Below, one piece after another: positions 49,792 to 60,039 of a stretch of DNA of 64,000 nt. A program made the position numbers and the translations under genes. Origin of the DNA: Hexactinellida sp. DTS-2022 (taxonomy: Eukaryota > Porifera > Hexactinellida); the NCBI GenBank assembly GCA_028753945.1, contig JAPNXP010000017.1, positions 2,294,001 to 2,358,000 on the forward strand, in the 5' to 3' direction. Under the pieces are notes generated by a model. That model was not told the DNA's origin, made no database searches, and saw only the letters and a program-made list of their open reading frames with translations. Position 1 is the stretch's first letter. Each line of letters starts with the position of its first letter.

Positions 49792-49879
49792 TCCGCTTAA
49801 TAGAGCCACCTCGGGACCAGGTTGTTTTGACCCGATTAAGCGGAGAAACCGATTACTCTATTAAGCGGAGTTGACTGTA
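49792..49879. mobile_element. 88-bp pogo/Tigger-type MITE
   Basis: Begins TACAGTCGACTCCGCTTAA and ends TTAAGCGGAGTTGACTGTA. The ~23-bp terminal inverted repeats differ at one position and are bounded by TA, the target of Tc1/mariner/pogo elements. No coding capacity. Confidence 0.85.
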
Positions 49880-50459
49880 GTTAGAAATTCAATAATTTAA
49901 ATATTCATCAAATTATGAACGATTTACAAAATTATAAAGACATAAATAACAACTTGATATTAGGGAAATATACATGGCCATTTTAATAAATTTGCAAAAT
50001 GACATTTTTTCTACTGAAACAGCATTGAAATACTGTACCACGTATAATAAGTAAGATAAGTAGAGTCAATAGAGAGAGCCTGGGTCCACAAGATCTCAGA
50101 ATTTGTATTACGGTCAATGGGAGGGGTCCACATAATGTATAATATTTGCTATAAGGGGTCCACGGTTGAAAGAAGTTGTAATCACTGATCTAACAAAGAT
50201 TAAATACCAAGAATTCGATTGAAATTCTTAAACGTGAGCTCATTAATAACCTGATAGGAACAACTCATAATAAAGTAATATCATCATTATGGTTGTTGTT
50301 GTTGTTGTTGTTGTCTCAATTAATAAATTAGAAATCAGAAATAGGGCATTGTTTATTAATTAATTAGTTAAACAAATAAATACAGCAACATCGATTATTA
50401 GAGATTTATAGAGAGATATAGGGAAATAACAACAACAACAAGAACAACAACAACAACAA
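49880..50459. other. Intergenic DNA with (TTG)n tracts, no gene seen
   Basis: Contains (TTG)n at about 50290-50313 and (CAA)n just before 50460. A TTTATT at 50352-50357 could be the polyadenylation signal of the minus-strand gene that starts at 50981. Confidence 0.4.
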
Positions 50460-50981
50460 TTAAATAATACAACTTTTCTTCTTCGGGGGTTCTTCTGGCT
50501 TTAGTGGTAGCAAACCTGCCAGAATTGCAAGTTGGAAAATAAACTTAAATATAAGAACAACAATAAGAACAACATTTAAAATATAAAAATAAGAGAAATA
50601 CTTCGGTCCCGCTAACAAAGTTTCTTCATAAAAGCGTGAAAATACCAAAGCGCACACATTAAGCGCGATTACAACAACCATTAACACCTCTGAGACTATT
50701 AAAAACACTACCGCAGTAACTTTCAAGCAACTATCTGCCAAAAGAACAAAAACAGATCCGATCACCGCAAGTGAAATCAACAACATATAGAAAACAACAG
50801 TCAGCACCATGGTAATACAAAGGTATGCAATATAACCACTCCCAGATTCTTGCCCGGAAATCACAAAGAATAGGCCACCGAATATTGTACCGATTATGGC
50901 ACTATAAATAACAAGGACTAATCCCATTATCTGCATTACAATATTGGTAATGGCCATGATTGCATTTTGTATGATATCCAT
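50460..50981 (-). CDS. Unrecognised four-pass membrane protein
   Basis: Single-exon frame of 173 residues. Four strongly hydrophobic segments lie at about 12-42, 51-80, 88-115 and 130-156. The loop after the first (SGQESGSG) is small and polar. The cytosolic-looking C-terminus is PEEPPKKKSCII: basic, with a cysteine three residues from the end, so it does not fit a standard CaaX box but could be lipid-modified. No tetraspanin CCG motif, claudin W-GLW-C-C motif or other signature is visible. It is divergent with the four-pass gene at 52275, ~1.3 kb away, but the two proteins are not obviously related. Continuous frame and clear membrane pattern support a real gene. Confidence 0.6.
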   Translation of the reverse strand: MDIIQNAIMAITNIVMQIMGLVLVIYSAIIGTIFGGLFFVISGQESGSGYIAYLCITMVLTVVFYMLLISLAVIGSVFVLLADSCLKVTAVVFLIVSEVLMVVVIALNVCALVFSRFYEETLLAGPKYFSYFYILNVVLIVVLIFKFIFQLAILAGLLPLKPEEPPKKKSCII

Positions 50982-52274
50982 TTTCGATTGTATGTTTTTT
51001 TTTTAACGAAAGTTGGATTATTTATATTATATTAAAAACGGTGAGTTAGGTCCACGAGTTGACTAGTGCTGTTATAAGATCATCATATTGTGACAATCAA
51101 TAGTTAATATTCCATAGTTAATTATGTTAATGTGATTAATCATGTGCGTTGTGTGAAACCATCAATGAATTCTTATTTCAGTGATTATAGAAAATCTTTT
51201 CATTGAACGGGTTCATTTAATTAATCTGTATTGTGAAAGTGCAATTAAGTTATAAGAAAACTCACTTAATTCGCACCTCAAAAAAGGATTCAGGTAAGTT
51301 TAGAAATTAATTTTCTGCTTGAATTTTCCCGCCTAAATGCAAATAAACGCGCCTGAATGAAACCCTGTTGCAAATATATTCAAGGATTCAATTTAAGAAG
51401 TTATACGAATGTGTGTTTAACTGCTATAAATAGAAAATGAGATTTAAATAAAAAGACCGCATGCATATATCTCTATGGCTAACCATAATGTCGACAAAAG
51501 ATATGTGATCAATTATAAATGAAATTATTTATCTGCCACACCTTTTATCGTGTTATTTTCAAGCACTTGCAAGGTCATATTTACTGTACTATGTAGTAGG
51601 CGATATCTAACAACTGCCTTGGTATATTTTTGGTCCATATCCTCTCCACAGAACAGATTTTATTAACTAAGAGCCAAAATTTCAGGATATGTGTCTCATG
51701 GGTTACAGATGTGCACCTGGGGTCACATCTTTTATTACATTTTTGGACACATTTTTACACCTATTTAGTGTCACAACAGGAACAATAAATATTGCCCGAA
51801 TATTAAATTTATTTGCATCAAACATTCACCTTTGCGAAGCCGGGTTTATAAGAAAGCCCTTGCAAAATATGAATTAGAATTCATTTACCTAATTGAATAA
51901 CCTAAGAATTATGAATCTAATAAGAACATATTTTGCATATTAACTAAGATTAGTAATAAATTATGTAATTTAAATATTTCATAAAAATATCATGTTCTAT
52001 TGATTAATAAGTTTAAAAAGTTAACTTTTTCAATATATGACATAGTTGATTAAATCTTTTTCTTAAGAAATGTGACATAATGTACCAATCTTTGTATTAT
52101 ATAAAATTACGTGGAATTCCTGACAATTTATGTATAAAACTCCTTTGTTCATAACTGAATCCATATAGGCTCGATTATTCATATAAAATTATTAGGACTC
52201 TTATAGATCAAATAAATTTTTATATACATTTGGAAATTTGGAATATTTTGTGAAATTATTTTTGTGTTCAAATA
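50982..52274. other. 1.3-kb intergenic region between divergent membrane-protein genes
   Basis: Presumably holds both promoters. A TATAAATA at 51425-51432 lies far (~850 bp) from the plus-strand start, so an upstream untranslated exon is possible. A 62-codon plus-strand frame (51689-51877) has no recognisable features. No transposon ends were identified. Confidence 0.4.
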
Positions 52275-52799
52275 ATGGCATTTAATCCTAGAATACAAAT
52301 CATCATATTTGCTGTAATAGCTATTATATGGGTGGGACTAAGTACTCAGATTGTGCTCTATAAATCAATTCTAGGTCTCAAACAGTTCGATGTATTTTTA
52401 CTCGGGAGAAATGACACCAACTCGAGTACCAATATTTATATGGGAGTTGAAGGAATCATAACTTCGTTTCTTCACACCTTGGCTATAATCTTCATTCTCA
52501 TTGGCTCGTTCAGCTCAATGATTGATCTAGTTAGAACACAAATATTCGCGAGAGTAATGTTAACCTATGCAGAATTTATACTTTTGGTTTCAATCGGGCT
52601 AAGTGTTGCTAGTTCAGCTTTAGATGCAACAAATCCTAAAATGGCACTCGATATATTGTCCAGTGTAGTGTTTGGATTGTTGTTTTTGTTTATTTTTGTT
52701 TACTTACTACTTCTGTTCCTGTATAAGGTCGAGAAGAAAGAAGAGTTAATCGACGAGAATATTTGTGCTGTCAATCTCTCTGAAGAAACAAGAATGTGA
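52275..52799 (+). CDS. Unrecognised four-pass membrane protein
   Basis: Single-exon frame of 174 residues with four hydrophobic segments (about 7-30, 57-85, 92-116 and 124-150). The first loop contains adjacent N-glycosylation sequons (NDT, NSS), suggesting that it is luminal or extracellular. The C-terminus is short and charged (KVEKKEELIDEN), presumably cytosolic. The topology resembles tetraspan proteins, but the cysteine motifs of tetraspanins, claudins and connexins are absent. Function not recognised. The only supporting context is that it faces away from another orphan four-pass gene. Confidence 0.6.
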   Translation: MAFNPRIQIIIFAVIAIIWVGLSTQIVLYKSILGLKQFDVFLLGRNDTNSSTNIYMGVEGIITSFLHTLAIIFILIGSFSSMIDLVRTQIFARVMLTYAEFILLVSIGLSVASSALDATNPKMALDILSSVVFGLLFLFIFVYLLLLFLYKVEKKEELIDENICAVNLSEETRM

Positions 52800-52887
52800 A
52801 TCTATCTATTATAACATTACTTATTGTACCGCTCGAATTATGTGTTAGCTAATACAGTATTGTTGGTATATTTATTATAGTTATATA

Positions 52888-53084
52888 TACAGTCAGGTCT
52901 GGTTATTGTGAACAAGATTTAGTCTGCTTAATATGAAGTTTTTTTAAATATGAATAAGCCCTATGGTCCCAATTTAACAACTTACATAGGGTTTGTATTA
53001 AGTAGAGTTCGCTTATATGAAGTCTCTCTATTATGAACACAATTAATGGTCGCTTGAATTTTCATAATAAAAGAACCTGATTTA
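52888..53084. mobile_element. Degenerate CAGTCAGGTCTGG-type MITE
   Basis: Left end TACAGTCAGGTCTGGTTATT; the right end AATAAAAGAACCTGATTTA is a decayed inverted copy. Tandem TTATATGAAG/CTTAATATGAAG-like motifs lie inside. Assignment is tentative. Confidence 0.4.
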
Positions 53085-53108
53085 CCTGAATGTAATGTGT
53101 ATTTATAT

Positions 53109-53230
53109 GGGCCATTTAATTAACCATGTGTGACAGACCATACTTTCATAATATAAAATGGCCAAAAAGCGTGGCATAGGAGGGGGTGTCTAATTTCGGG
53201 AATTTTGAGTTACGTAATTTTTGAAAGGCC
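53109..53230. mobile_element. Second GGGGCC-type MITE copy
   Basis: GGGCCATTTAATTAACC at the left and TTACGTAATTTTTGAAAGGCC (split across its end) at the right, with the internal GTGTGACAGACCATA shared with 48078-48195. Confidence 0.5.
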
Positions 53231-53522
53231 ACATAGCATTATCGAGAAAGTGTTCCCTCGCCCAATTTAACACCTTTGATATGTCAATCACAGTTTGTTA
53301 AATTATCCAACTAGGTACTTACCCATTCTTTAGATTATTTAACTTTGCAGCTAACTTCAACTAAGGTAAGGAATACACAATTGATAGATAGTATTTTAAC
53401 TTGGCTCTTATAAGTCTATAGGGTTTTTAGTGGCACAGAATTTGTCTGATAAATATCCACGATTTGCTACAAATATTTAGTAAGTATTCCTTCTAGTTAT
53501 AAGTCTTTATTAGTCTTCCCTA

Positions 53523-53639
53523 ATATGCTGTGTCTATTAACGGAACAATATTATATTAACAGATACACACAAATGTAATAGACACATAATATACAGCATA
53601 TTAGTATAAATGAATGTATTCAGTTGATTTGCATAAATT
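53523..53639 (+). promoter_or_regulatory. Conserved inverted-repeat promoter block, plus LRR gene 1
   Basis: Left arm ATATGCTGTGTCTATTA and right arm TAATAGACACA...ACAGCATAT enclose ~35 bp ending in ATACACACAA. In this copy the downstream TATA box position reads TGCATAAATT instead of TATATAAATT. Confidence 0.6.
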
Positions 53640-53669
53640 CGTTGGAGCTAAGTGATATTTTGAAGTAAG

Positions 53670-55217
53670 ATGAGTTTGGTTAAGAGTTTGTTGTTGTTTG
53701 TTTGTTTGTTGTTTATTTACAAGTGTGTTGTTAACGCTACATGTCGGATAGATTGCTCTGTGGAGTCCTATCGTCCTTTGGAGCCATATTGCTACCTGAA
53801 TGATGATGGGAATAATTATTTTTGTAGGATTGATGTAACAACTTCACAACTGAATGGGTTGAATAACATTAACTGGAATAGAGTGAGACTCTATATTAAC
53901 GTCACTAATATTGTCACAGTAGTAAAAATAGATTCTCGTTTGGAAGATTATAAGCTAGAAATTAATGGATTTCGTGTGTTGTCTCAAATAACCAAACTTG
54001 AGATTAGATACAGAAAATGTTTTGCATTGTATTCAACATTTTCAGTTTTGCCGAATTTGAAACACCTCAATTTACAATACGTAGCATTCCATTACTTCCC
54101 TTCATTTTCATTCATAAACCCACACCTCACATACCTTAGGGTATATAGTTACAGAGTCCTCTCAGGTACTAGCGAACTAAGATACTATCAAGTTAGCGGA
54201 TTATCTAAGCTGAAATATCTCAATCTATACCCTCTGAATATAACAACCGTTACACACAATGCATTCTCAGGTCTCAATTCACTCACTGGATTATACATTA
54301 GAAATATGCGACTAGCAAACCCGGTTAGAATACTCTCTCCTCTTGTGAGACTGAAAGTATTACGAATAATAAAATGCGAATTAACCAGCATAGAATTCCT
54401 AAAGCAAACTCCCTCGTTGTATCAGCTGACTATTCTTATCTTTTGGGGAAACAAAATAAGCTCATTCTCAGATGATGCATTCACAAACTACACACAACTG
54501 AAGACTTTGGGGCTACAATCAAACCGTATTTCTGCTATTAATAGAACTAACTTCACTCAATTGGGAAATGTAGATTTCTTGGCTTTGAATGGAAATAAAA
54601 TAAAATCAATACCACTTGACACCTTTAAGGATATGCCACTTCTCACACGTGTCTATTTACAGGCCAATCCTATCACTACTCTATCCAGCCGAGTATTCGA
54701 GCATCTGACAGCTATTAGATATATTTACTTACGTAATAACAGACTCCATTGTGACTGCGCCTTACAGTGGATGTCCATTGTAAGTCAGGAATACGGAATA
54801 AACTTCTACCACCCCATTTGTTACACTCCCACAGAGCTCAAAGGGAGACCTACTACGGACCCATCTCTATACACTAGCTGTACCAGAGAGCTGTCCTATG
54901 ACTGCTTTAACAGAACTGTGCAGTGTCCGAGAGGGTCCTACTGTCGGGACACAGCTGACAGCCATACGTGTGTCTGCGAGGGAGAGGGAGTAGGGTTCTC
55001 CCGCTCTCTGGGAAGATGTGTTAACTACGATAATCTCATTCTAGCGGCTCAGGGCCAGTTCATAACCGACACCAAAGGTCATGCAACCTTTGTGCCACAC
55101 ACCTCACCAACATGTCCAACCGTCCCAACTACCACGACACAAACCTGTCCAGTTAACACTTGTCCCATTTGTCCAACCACTGTGACACCGGAAACAACCA
55201 AAAGTGTCGGTTCCTAA
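53670..55217 (+). CDS. Secreted LRR-EGF protein with Thr/Cys/Pro tail (plus cluster, gene 1)
   Basis: Intronless, 515 residues. A signal peptide (1-23, MSLVKSLLLFVCLLFIYKC) precedes a cysteine N-cap (CRIDCSVESYRPLEPYCYL). Then come about ten LRRs, including TLGLQSNRISAINRTNF, an LRRCT (HCDCALQWMSIV) and a six-cysteine EGF-like module (DCFNRTVQCPRGSYCRDT...). The tail is short, with one TCPTVPTTTTQ unit and a degenerate CPVNTCPICP. No membrane anchor is present. It is clearly the same family as the minus-strand cluster (shared NPV..LSPLVRL, TPSLYGL/TPSLYQL and LSSR.FE motifs) but a distinct subfamily. It is the most divergent of the plus genes and the one nearest the single-copy genes. AATAAA at 55414 lies ~200 bp after the stop. 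Confidence 0.88.
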   Translation: MSLVKSLLLFVCLLFIYKCVVNATCRIDCSVESYRPLEPYCYLNDDGNNYFCRIDVTTSQLNGLNNINWNRVRLYINVTNIVTVVKIDSRLEDYKLEINGFRVLSQITKLEIRYRKCFALYSTFSVLPNLKHLNLQYVAFHYFPSFSFINPHLTYLRVYSYRVLSGTSELRYYQVSGLSKLKYLNLYPLNITTVTHNAFSGLNSLTGLYIRNMRLANPVRILSPLVRLKVLRIIKCELTSIEFLKQTPSLYQLTILIFWGNKISSFSDDAFTNYTQLKTLGLQSNRISAINRTNFTQLGNVDFLALNGNKIKSIPLDTFKDMPLLTRVYLQANPITTLSSRVFEHLTAIRYIYLRNNRLHCDCALQWMSIVSQEYGINFYHPICYTPTELKGRPTTDPSLYTSCTRELSYDCFNRTVQCPRGSYCRDTADSHTCVCEGEGVGFSRSLGRCVNYDNLILAAQGQFITDTKGHATFVPHTSPTCPTVPTTTTQTCPVNTCPICPTTVTPETTKSVGS

Positions 55218-55596
55218 CAGTGTCAGTTCCTAACACCTCTAATCCCCTGATTAGTATTCTCATCTCATTATACTATATACTATTCTGTCTGGTTACTGAA
55301 TACGGTGTTAATTTGTTGTATTAATTTGATGTTAGTTTGAGTAGGAACTAACTTAGAAGTTACTGTCTTAATTGTGTGATAATTATCTTTAGTTATGGTG
55401 GTGGAAATGTATTAATAAATATCTGTGAAAATATGTATATTTGGTAAAGTAAACAATAGCAGAAATTAAATATCTGTAAATACAAAGTTGTTGTTGTTGT
55501 TGTTGTTATGTTACAATCCTAACAGAGAGATCTGCACAAGTTGTCGCCAGCTGACGAGTCTCAGCTTGCATTCCTTTTGTGTAATTTCGCTCATAA
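55218..55596. other. 3' flank of plus LRR gene 1
   Basis: Contains AATAAA at 55414-55419 (candidate polyadenylation signal) and (TTG)n near 55489-55507. Homologous flanks follow the other plus-strand copies. No gene seen. Confidence 0.6.
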
Positions 55597-55705
55597 ATGT
55601 GTCTATTAATGGAACAATATCATATTACTGATATACACAAATCTAATAGACACATACTATACAGCATATTTGTATAAGTGACTGTATCCAGTTGATTTAT
55701 ATAAA
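55597..55705 (+). promoter_or_regulatory. Conserved inverted repeat and TATA box, plus LRR gene 2
   Basis: TGTGTCTATTA (55599) pairs with TAATAGACACA (55644-55654); the outer ATGCTG of the left arm is lost here. TATATAAA at 55698-55705 is 43 bp before the ATG. Confidence 0.6.
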
Positions 55706-55740
55706 TTCGTTTTGGTATTTGAGTGATATTTTGAAGAAAG

Positions 55741-57312
55741 ATGAGTTTGGTCAAGAGTTTGTTGTTGTTTGTTTGTTTGTTGTATATTTACAAGTGTGTT
55801 GTTTACGCTACATGTTGGATGGATTGCTCTGTGGAATCTTTTCGTCCTTTTGAGCCATACTGCTACCTGAATGATGATGGGAATTCTGAGTTTTGTATCT
55901 TTGCTGTAAGAACCTCACAACTAAATGGGTTGAATATCAGTAACTGGAATAAAGTAAGACTAGCTATTAATGTCACCAATATTGTCACTAGGATTCTTGT
56001 AGGTTCTGATTTAGATGATTATAAGCTAGAAGTTAATGCTTTTCGTGTGTTCCCTCAAATAACAAGACTTGAAATTAAATACTATTGGAATGTGGAAATA
56101 GTTTCATCTACAATATTTTACTCTATTCCGAATTTGAAATACCTCGATTTACAAAACGTAGCTTTCCATTACTTCCCTTCGTTCTCACATCTAAACCCAC
56201 ACCTGACATATGTTGTCATTTCCGATTACAGAGTTCTCTCAGGCTCAAGGGAACCAAGATACCATCAAGTTAGTGGATTATCTAAGCTGGAATATCTCTA
56301 TCTATACCCTCTGGAAATAACAACCGTTACACACAATGCATTCTCAGGTCTCACTACACTAACTGAATTACACATTCATTTAATGCGACTACCAAACCCA
56401 GTCAGCATACTTTCTCCCCTTGTGAGACTGAAAGTATTACGAATAATAAAATGCGAATTAACCAGCATAGAATTCCTAAAGGAAACTCCCTCGTTGTATC
56501 AGCTGACTATTCTTGACTTTGAGGATAACAAAATAAGTTCATTCTCAGATGATGCATTCACAAACTACACAGAACTGAAGACTTTGTGGCTACAATCAAA
56601 CCGTATTTCTGTTATTAAAAGATCTAACTTCACTCAATTGGGAAATGTAGAGTATTTGCGTTTGCATAACAATAAAATCAAATCAGTACCACTTGACACC
56701 TTTAAGGATATGCCACTTCTCACAAGTGTTTATTTACAGGCCAATCTCATCACTACTCTATCTAGTCGAGTATTCGAGCATCTGTCTGGGATTAGACTTA
56801 TTTACTTATACGGCAACAGGTTCCATTGTGACTGCGCCTTACAATGGATGTCTGTTGCAAGGTATAAACACAGAATAGATATCTCCTCTTCCAGATGCCA
56901 GTCTCCTACAGAGCTGAAAGAGAGACCTACTACGGACCCATCTCTATACACCAATTGCACCAGAGAGCTGTCCTATGACTGCTATAACAGAACTGTGCTG
57001 TGTCCGAGAGGGTCCTACTGTCGAGACACAGCTGACAGCCATACGTGTGTCTGCGAGGGAGAGGGAGTAGTATTCTCCCGCTCTCTGGGAAGATGCGTTA
57101 ACTACGATAAACTCATTCTAGCAACACACGGACAGTTCATAACCGACACCAAAGGTTATGCAACCTTTGTGCCACACACTTCACCAACATGTCCGATCGT
57201 CCCAACTACCACGACACAAACTTGTCCCATTTGTCCAACCACCACGATACAAACCTCCCCTATTGCTCTAACCACTGTGACAACAGAACCACCCGAGACG
57301 GTCGACTCCTGA
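55741..57312 (+). CDS. Secreted LRR-EGF protein with Thr/Cys/Pro tail (plus cluster, gene 2)
   Basis: Intronless, 523 residues, same order as gene 1: signal peptide, N-cap (CWMDCSVESFRPFEPYC), LRRs to about 358, LRRCT (HCDCALQWMSVARYKHRID), EGF-like module and a tail of three 11-residue units (TCPIVPTTTTQ, TCPICPTTTIQ, TSPIALTTVTT), ending PPETVDS. Predicted secreted. The N-terminal cap carries substitutions not shared by its neighbours, while the LRRCT and EGF parts are very close to genes 3 and 4. ATTAAA lies ~174 bp after the stop. A tandem duplicate of gene 1, 2071 bp ATG to ATG. Confidence 0.88.
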   Translation: MSLVKSLLLFVCLLYIYKCVVYATCWMDCSVESFRPFEPYCYLNDDGNSEFCIFAVRTSQLNGLNISNWNKVRLAINVTNIVTRILVGSDLDDYKLEVNAFRVFPQITRLEIKYYWNVEIVSSTIFYSIPNLKYLDLQNVAFHYFPSFSHLNPHLTYVVISDYRVLSGSREPRYHQVSGLSKLEYLYLYPLEITTVTHNAFSGLTTLTELHIHLMRLPNPVSILSPLVRLKVLRIIKCELTSIEFLKETPSLYQLTILDFEDNKISSFSDDAFTNYTELKTLWLQSNRISVIKRSNFTQLGNVEYLRLHNNKIKSVPLDTFKDMPLLTSVYLQANLITTLSSRVFEHLSGIRLIYLYGNRFHCDCALQWMSVARYKHRIDISSSRCQSPTELKERPTTDPSLYTNCTRELSYDCYNRTVLCPRGSYCRDTADSHTCVCEGEGVVFSRSLGRCVNYDKLILATHGQFITDTKGYATFVPHTSPTCPIVPTTTTQTCPICPTTTIQTSPIALTTVTTEPPETVDS

Positions 57313-58064
57313 CACCTCTATGCCACTGATTAATATTGCCATTATATATTGTCTGGCTTTTGATACTGTGTGAATGTGTCTGGATTAGTTTAGTGTTAGT
57401 TTAAATAGGGATTAATTTAGAAGTTGCATATGCCTGAATTGTGTGATATAATTTCTTTCTTTTGTTATGATGGTGGAGATGCATTATTAAATGTGTGTAA
57501 AATATGTTTAATTGATAATATAAACAATAACAAATGAAATATCTGCAAACAGCTAATTTGTTGTTGTTGTTGTTATATTTTTAATCCTAACAGAGTGATC
57601 TGCACTGGATGTCGCCATTTACGAATTGCTACAAAAGTTCAGTGAACGTATATTTTTTCTAATTATCGGTCTTCAAATTGTTTATATGCGTCCACTACAT
57701 TTCACCTTTCTAGAATATTACCCCTTAACCACTGTATACATGTATTTACAGTTCGTTATAACGGGAGTTGACTGTATATACTATATATGGAGATACCTAG
57801 TTATATAAATGTGCTGTATCTGAAGCTAATTCATAATATCAAGTGATAAGTTGCTCTCATTTGTAACTTCGTTGAATATATCAGAGGAAAACAAGAATAT
57901 TATTGCAATTATGGTACAAGGATGAAGTGACGATCGATTTACAAGCCATTTGACAGAAATATTTATCTGAGAGTGATAGAAATGGGGTTTGAGGGCCTCC
58001 AGGTCACAAAGTACATAGGACAGTGCATAAGTATACGTATAGGGAATTGTATTGTATTTCCCTC
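57313..58064. other. Duplicated 3' flank of plus LRR gene 2
   Basis: Contains ATTAAA (57486), (TTG)n near 57559-57573 and a fragment GTTATAACGGGAGTTGACTG near 57750 that looks like one end of a pogo-type element. The same order recurs at 60.2-60.9 kb and 63.0-63.6 kb. No gene seen. Confidence 0.6.
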
Positions 58065-58316
58065 TATTTCTGTAATGTATATAAAACGCGTGTTAAAACA
58101 CATCTTTTTAAAATTTATTACTCTTAATCTTTGATGTACTATCTATCTAATGTATAGTTTGGATTGCTAACAAGATGCACTACATTTCTATTTCTGTAAT
58201 GTATATTTTCGGACTGTTAACTTACGTACTATAATTCTTTCTGTATCCTTTTGAACTGTAAACGCTTTGGGACACAAGTGTAAAGCGTTCTAAATACTGT
58301 TATATTATTATTATTA
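58065..58316. mobile_element. 5'-truncated LINE (or LINE-tailed SINE) fragment
   Basis: The other plus-strand spacers read TGTATTTCCCTCATATCTTAATGC. Here ~250 bp is inserted after TTTCCCTC. It ends with AACGCTTTGGGACAC, AAAGCGTTCTAAATA and an (ATT)n tail, typical of LINE 3' ends. A stretch reading KTHLFK in one frame resembles the end of LINE reverse transcriptase. Superfamily not determined. Confidence 0.55.
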
Positions 58317-58322
58317 TATCTT

Positions 58323-58436
58323 AATGCTGTGTCTATTAATGGAACAATATCATATTACAGATACACACAAGTACAATAGACACATACTATACAGCATATT
58401 AGTATAAAATGATTGTATACAGTTGATTTATATAAA
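58323..58436 (+). promoter_or_regulatory. Conserved inverted repeat and TATA box, plus LRR gene 3
   Basis: ATGCTGTGTCTATTA pairs with CAATAGACACATACTATACAGCAT (written in two parts across 58375-58399). TATATAAA at 58429-58436 is 41 bp before the ATG. Confidence 0.6.
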
Positions 58437-58469
58437 TTTGTTAGTTGCTAAGTGATATTTTGAAGTAAG

Positions 58470-60039
58470 ATGAGTTTGGTTAAGAGTTTGTTGTTGTTTG
58501 TTTGTTTGTTGTTTATTTACATGTGTGTTACTGATGCTACATGTCGGATGGATTGCTCTGTGGAGTCCTATCGTCCTTTGGAGCCATACTGCTACCTGAA
58601 TGATGATGGGAATTCTGAGTCTTGTATCTTTGTTGTAACAACCTCACAACTGAATGGGTTGACTAACAATAACTGGAATAAAGTAAGGCTAGCTATTAAT
58701 GTCACTAATATTGTCACTGTGGTTCGAATAGTGTCTCAGTTGGATAGTTATAAGCTAGAAGTTCATGCTTTTCGTGTATTGCCTCAAATTACAAGACTTG
58801 AAATGAAAAACAATTGGAATGTGATAATAGTTTCATTTGCAATAGTTTACTCTATTCCGAATTTGAAATACCTCGATATAGAAAACGTAGCGTTCCATTA
58901 CTTCCCTTCGTTCTCACATCTAAACCCACACCTTACATATGTTCTCATTTCCGATTACAGAGTTCTCTCAGGCTCAAGGGAACTAAGGAGCTATCATGTT
59001 AGTGGATTATCTATCCTGGAATATCTCTATCTATACCCTCTGGAAATAACAACCGTTACACACAATGCTTTCTCAGGTCTCACTGCGCTCACTGAATTAG
59101 AGATTCATTCAATGCGACTTCCAAACCCAGTCAGCATACTTTCTCCTCTTGTGAGACTGAAAGCTTTACGAATAATAAACTGTGAATTAACCAGCATAGA
59201 ATTCCTAAAGGAAACTCCCTCGTTGTATCAGCTGACTATTCTTATCTTTTGGGATAACAAAATAAGTTCATTCTCTGATGATGCATTCACAAACTACACA
59301 AAACTAGAGACTTTGGGGCTACAATCAAACCGTATTTCTGTTATCAAAAGATCTAACTTCACTCAATTGGGAAGCGTAGAGTATTTGCGTTTGAATGACA
59401 ATCAGATAAAATCAGTACCACTTGACACCTTTAAGGATATGCCACTTCTCATAGGTATTTATTTACAGGCCAATCTTATCACTACTCTATCCAGTCGAGT
59501 ATTCGAACATCTGTCTGGGATTAGACTTATTTACTTATACGGCAACAGGTTCCATTGTGACTGCGCCATACAATGTGTCTGTTGCAAGGTATAAACACAG
59601 AATAGATATCTCCTCTTCCAGATGCCAGTCTCCCCCAGAGCTCAAAGAGAGACCTACCACGGACCCAGCTCTGTACACTAATTGCACCAGAGATCTGTCC
59701 ATTGACTGCTATAACAGAACTGCGCAGTGTCCGAGAGGGTCCTACTGTCGGGACACAGCTGACAGCCATACGTGCTTCTGCGAGGGAGAGGGAGTAGTAT
59801 TCTCCCGCTCTCTGGGAAGATGCGTTAACTACGATAAACTCATTCTAGCGGCTCAGGACCAGTTCATAACCGACACCAAAGGTCATGCCACCTTTGTGCC
59901 ACACACCTCACCAACATGTCCGATCGTCCCAACTACCACGACACAAACCTGTCCCATTTGTCCAACTACCACGACACAAACCTCCCCTATTGCTCCAACC
60001 ACTGTGACATCAGAACCATCCGAGACGGTCGACTCCTAA
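58470..60039 (+). pseudogene. LRR-EGF gene 3 of the plus cluster, broken by a 2-bp deletion
   Basis: The first 367 or so codons match the sister genes (signal peptide, N-cap, all LRRs). In the LRRCT, genes 2 and 4 read CAATGGATGTCTG, but this copy reads CAATGTGTCTG (59571-59581), so two bases are missing. The frame then ends after CVCCKV at residue 374. The rest (LRRCT remainder, EGF module, three 11-residue tail units, PSETVDS) stays fully open in the next frame up to 60039, with no other damage. The break is therefore recent, or is a sequencing error. If real, the product would be a truncated secreted LRR protein without EGF and tail. Promoter and TATA box look intact. Confidence 0.8.

Noticed and set aside
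50460..50981. CaaX prenylation of the four-pass protein
   Set aside because: The terminal sequence is SCII with Cys third from the end, not fourth as CaaX requires.
51689..51877. 62-codon plus-strand frame downstream of a TATAAATA
   Set aside because: No recognisable domain and short; the TATA box is ~260 bp away. Left as unassigned.
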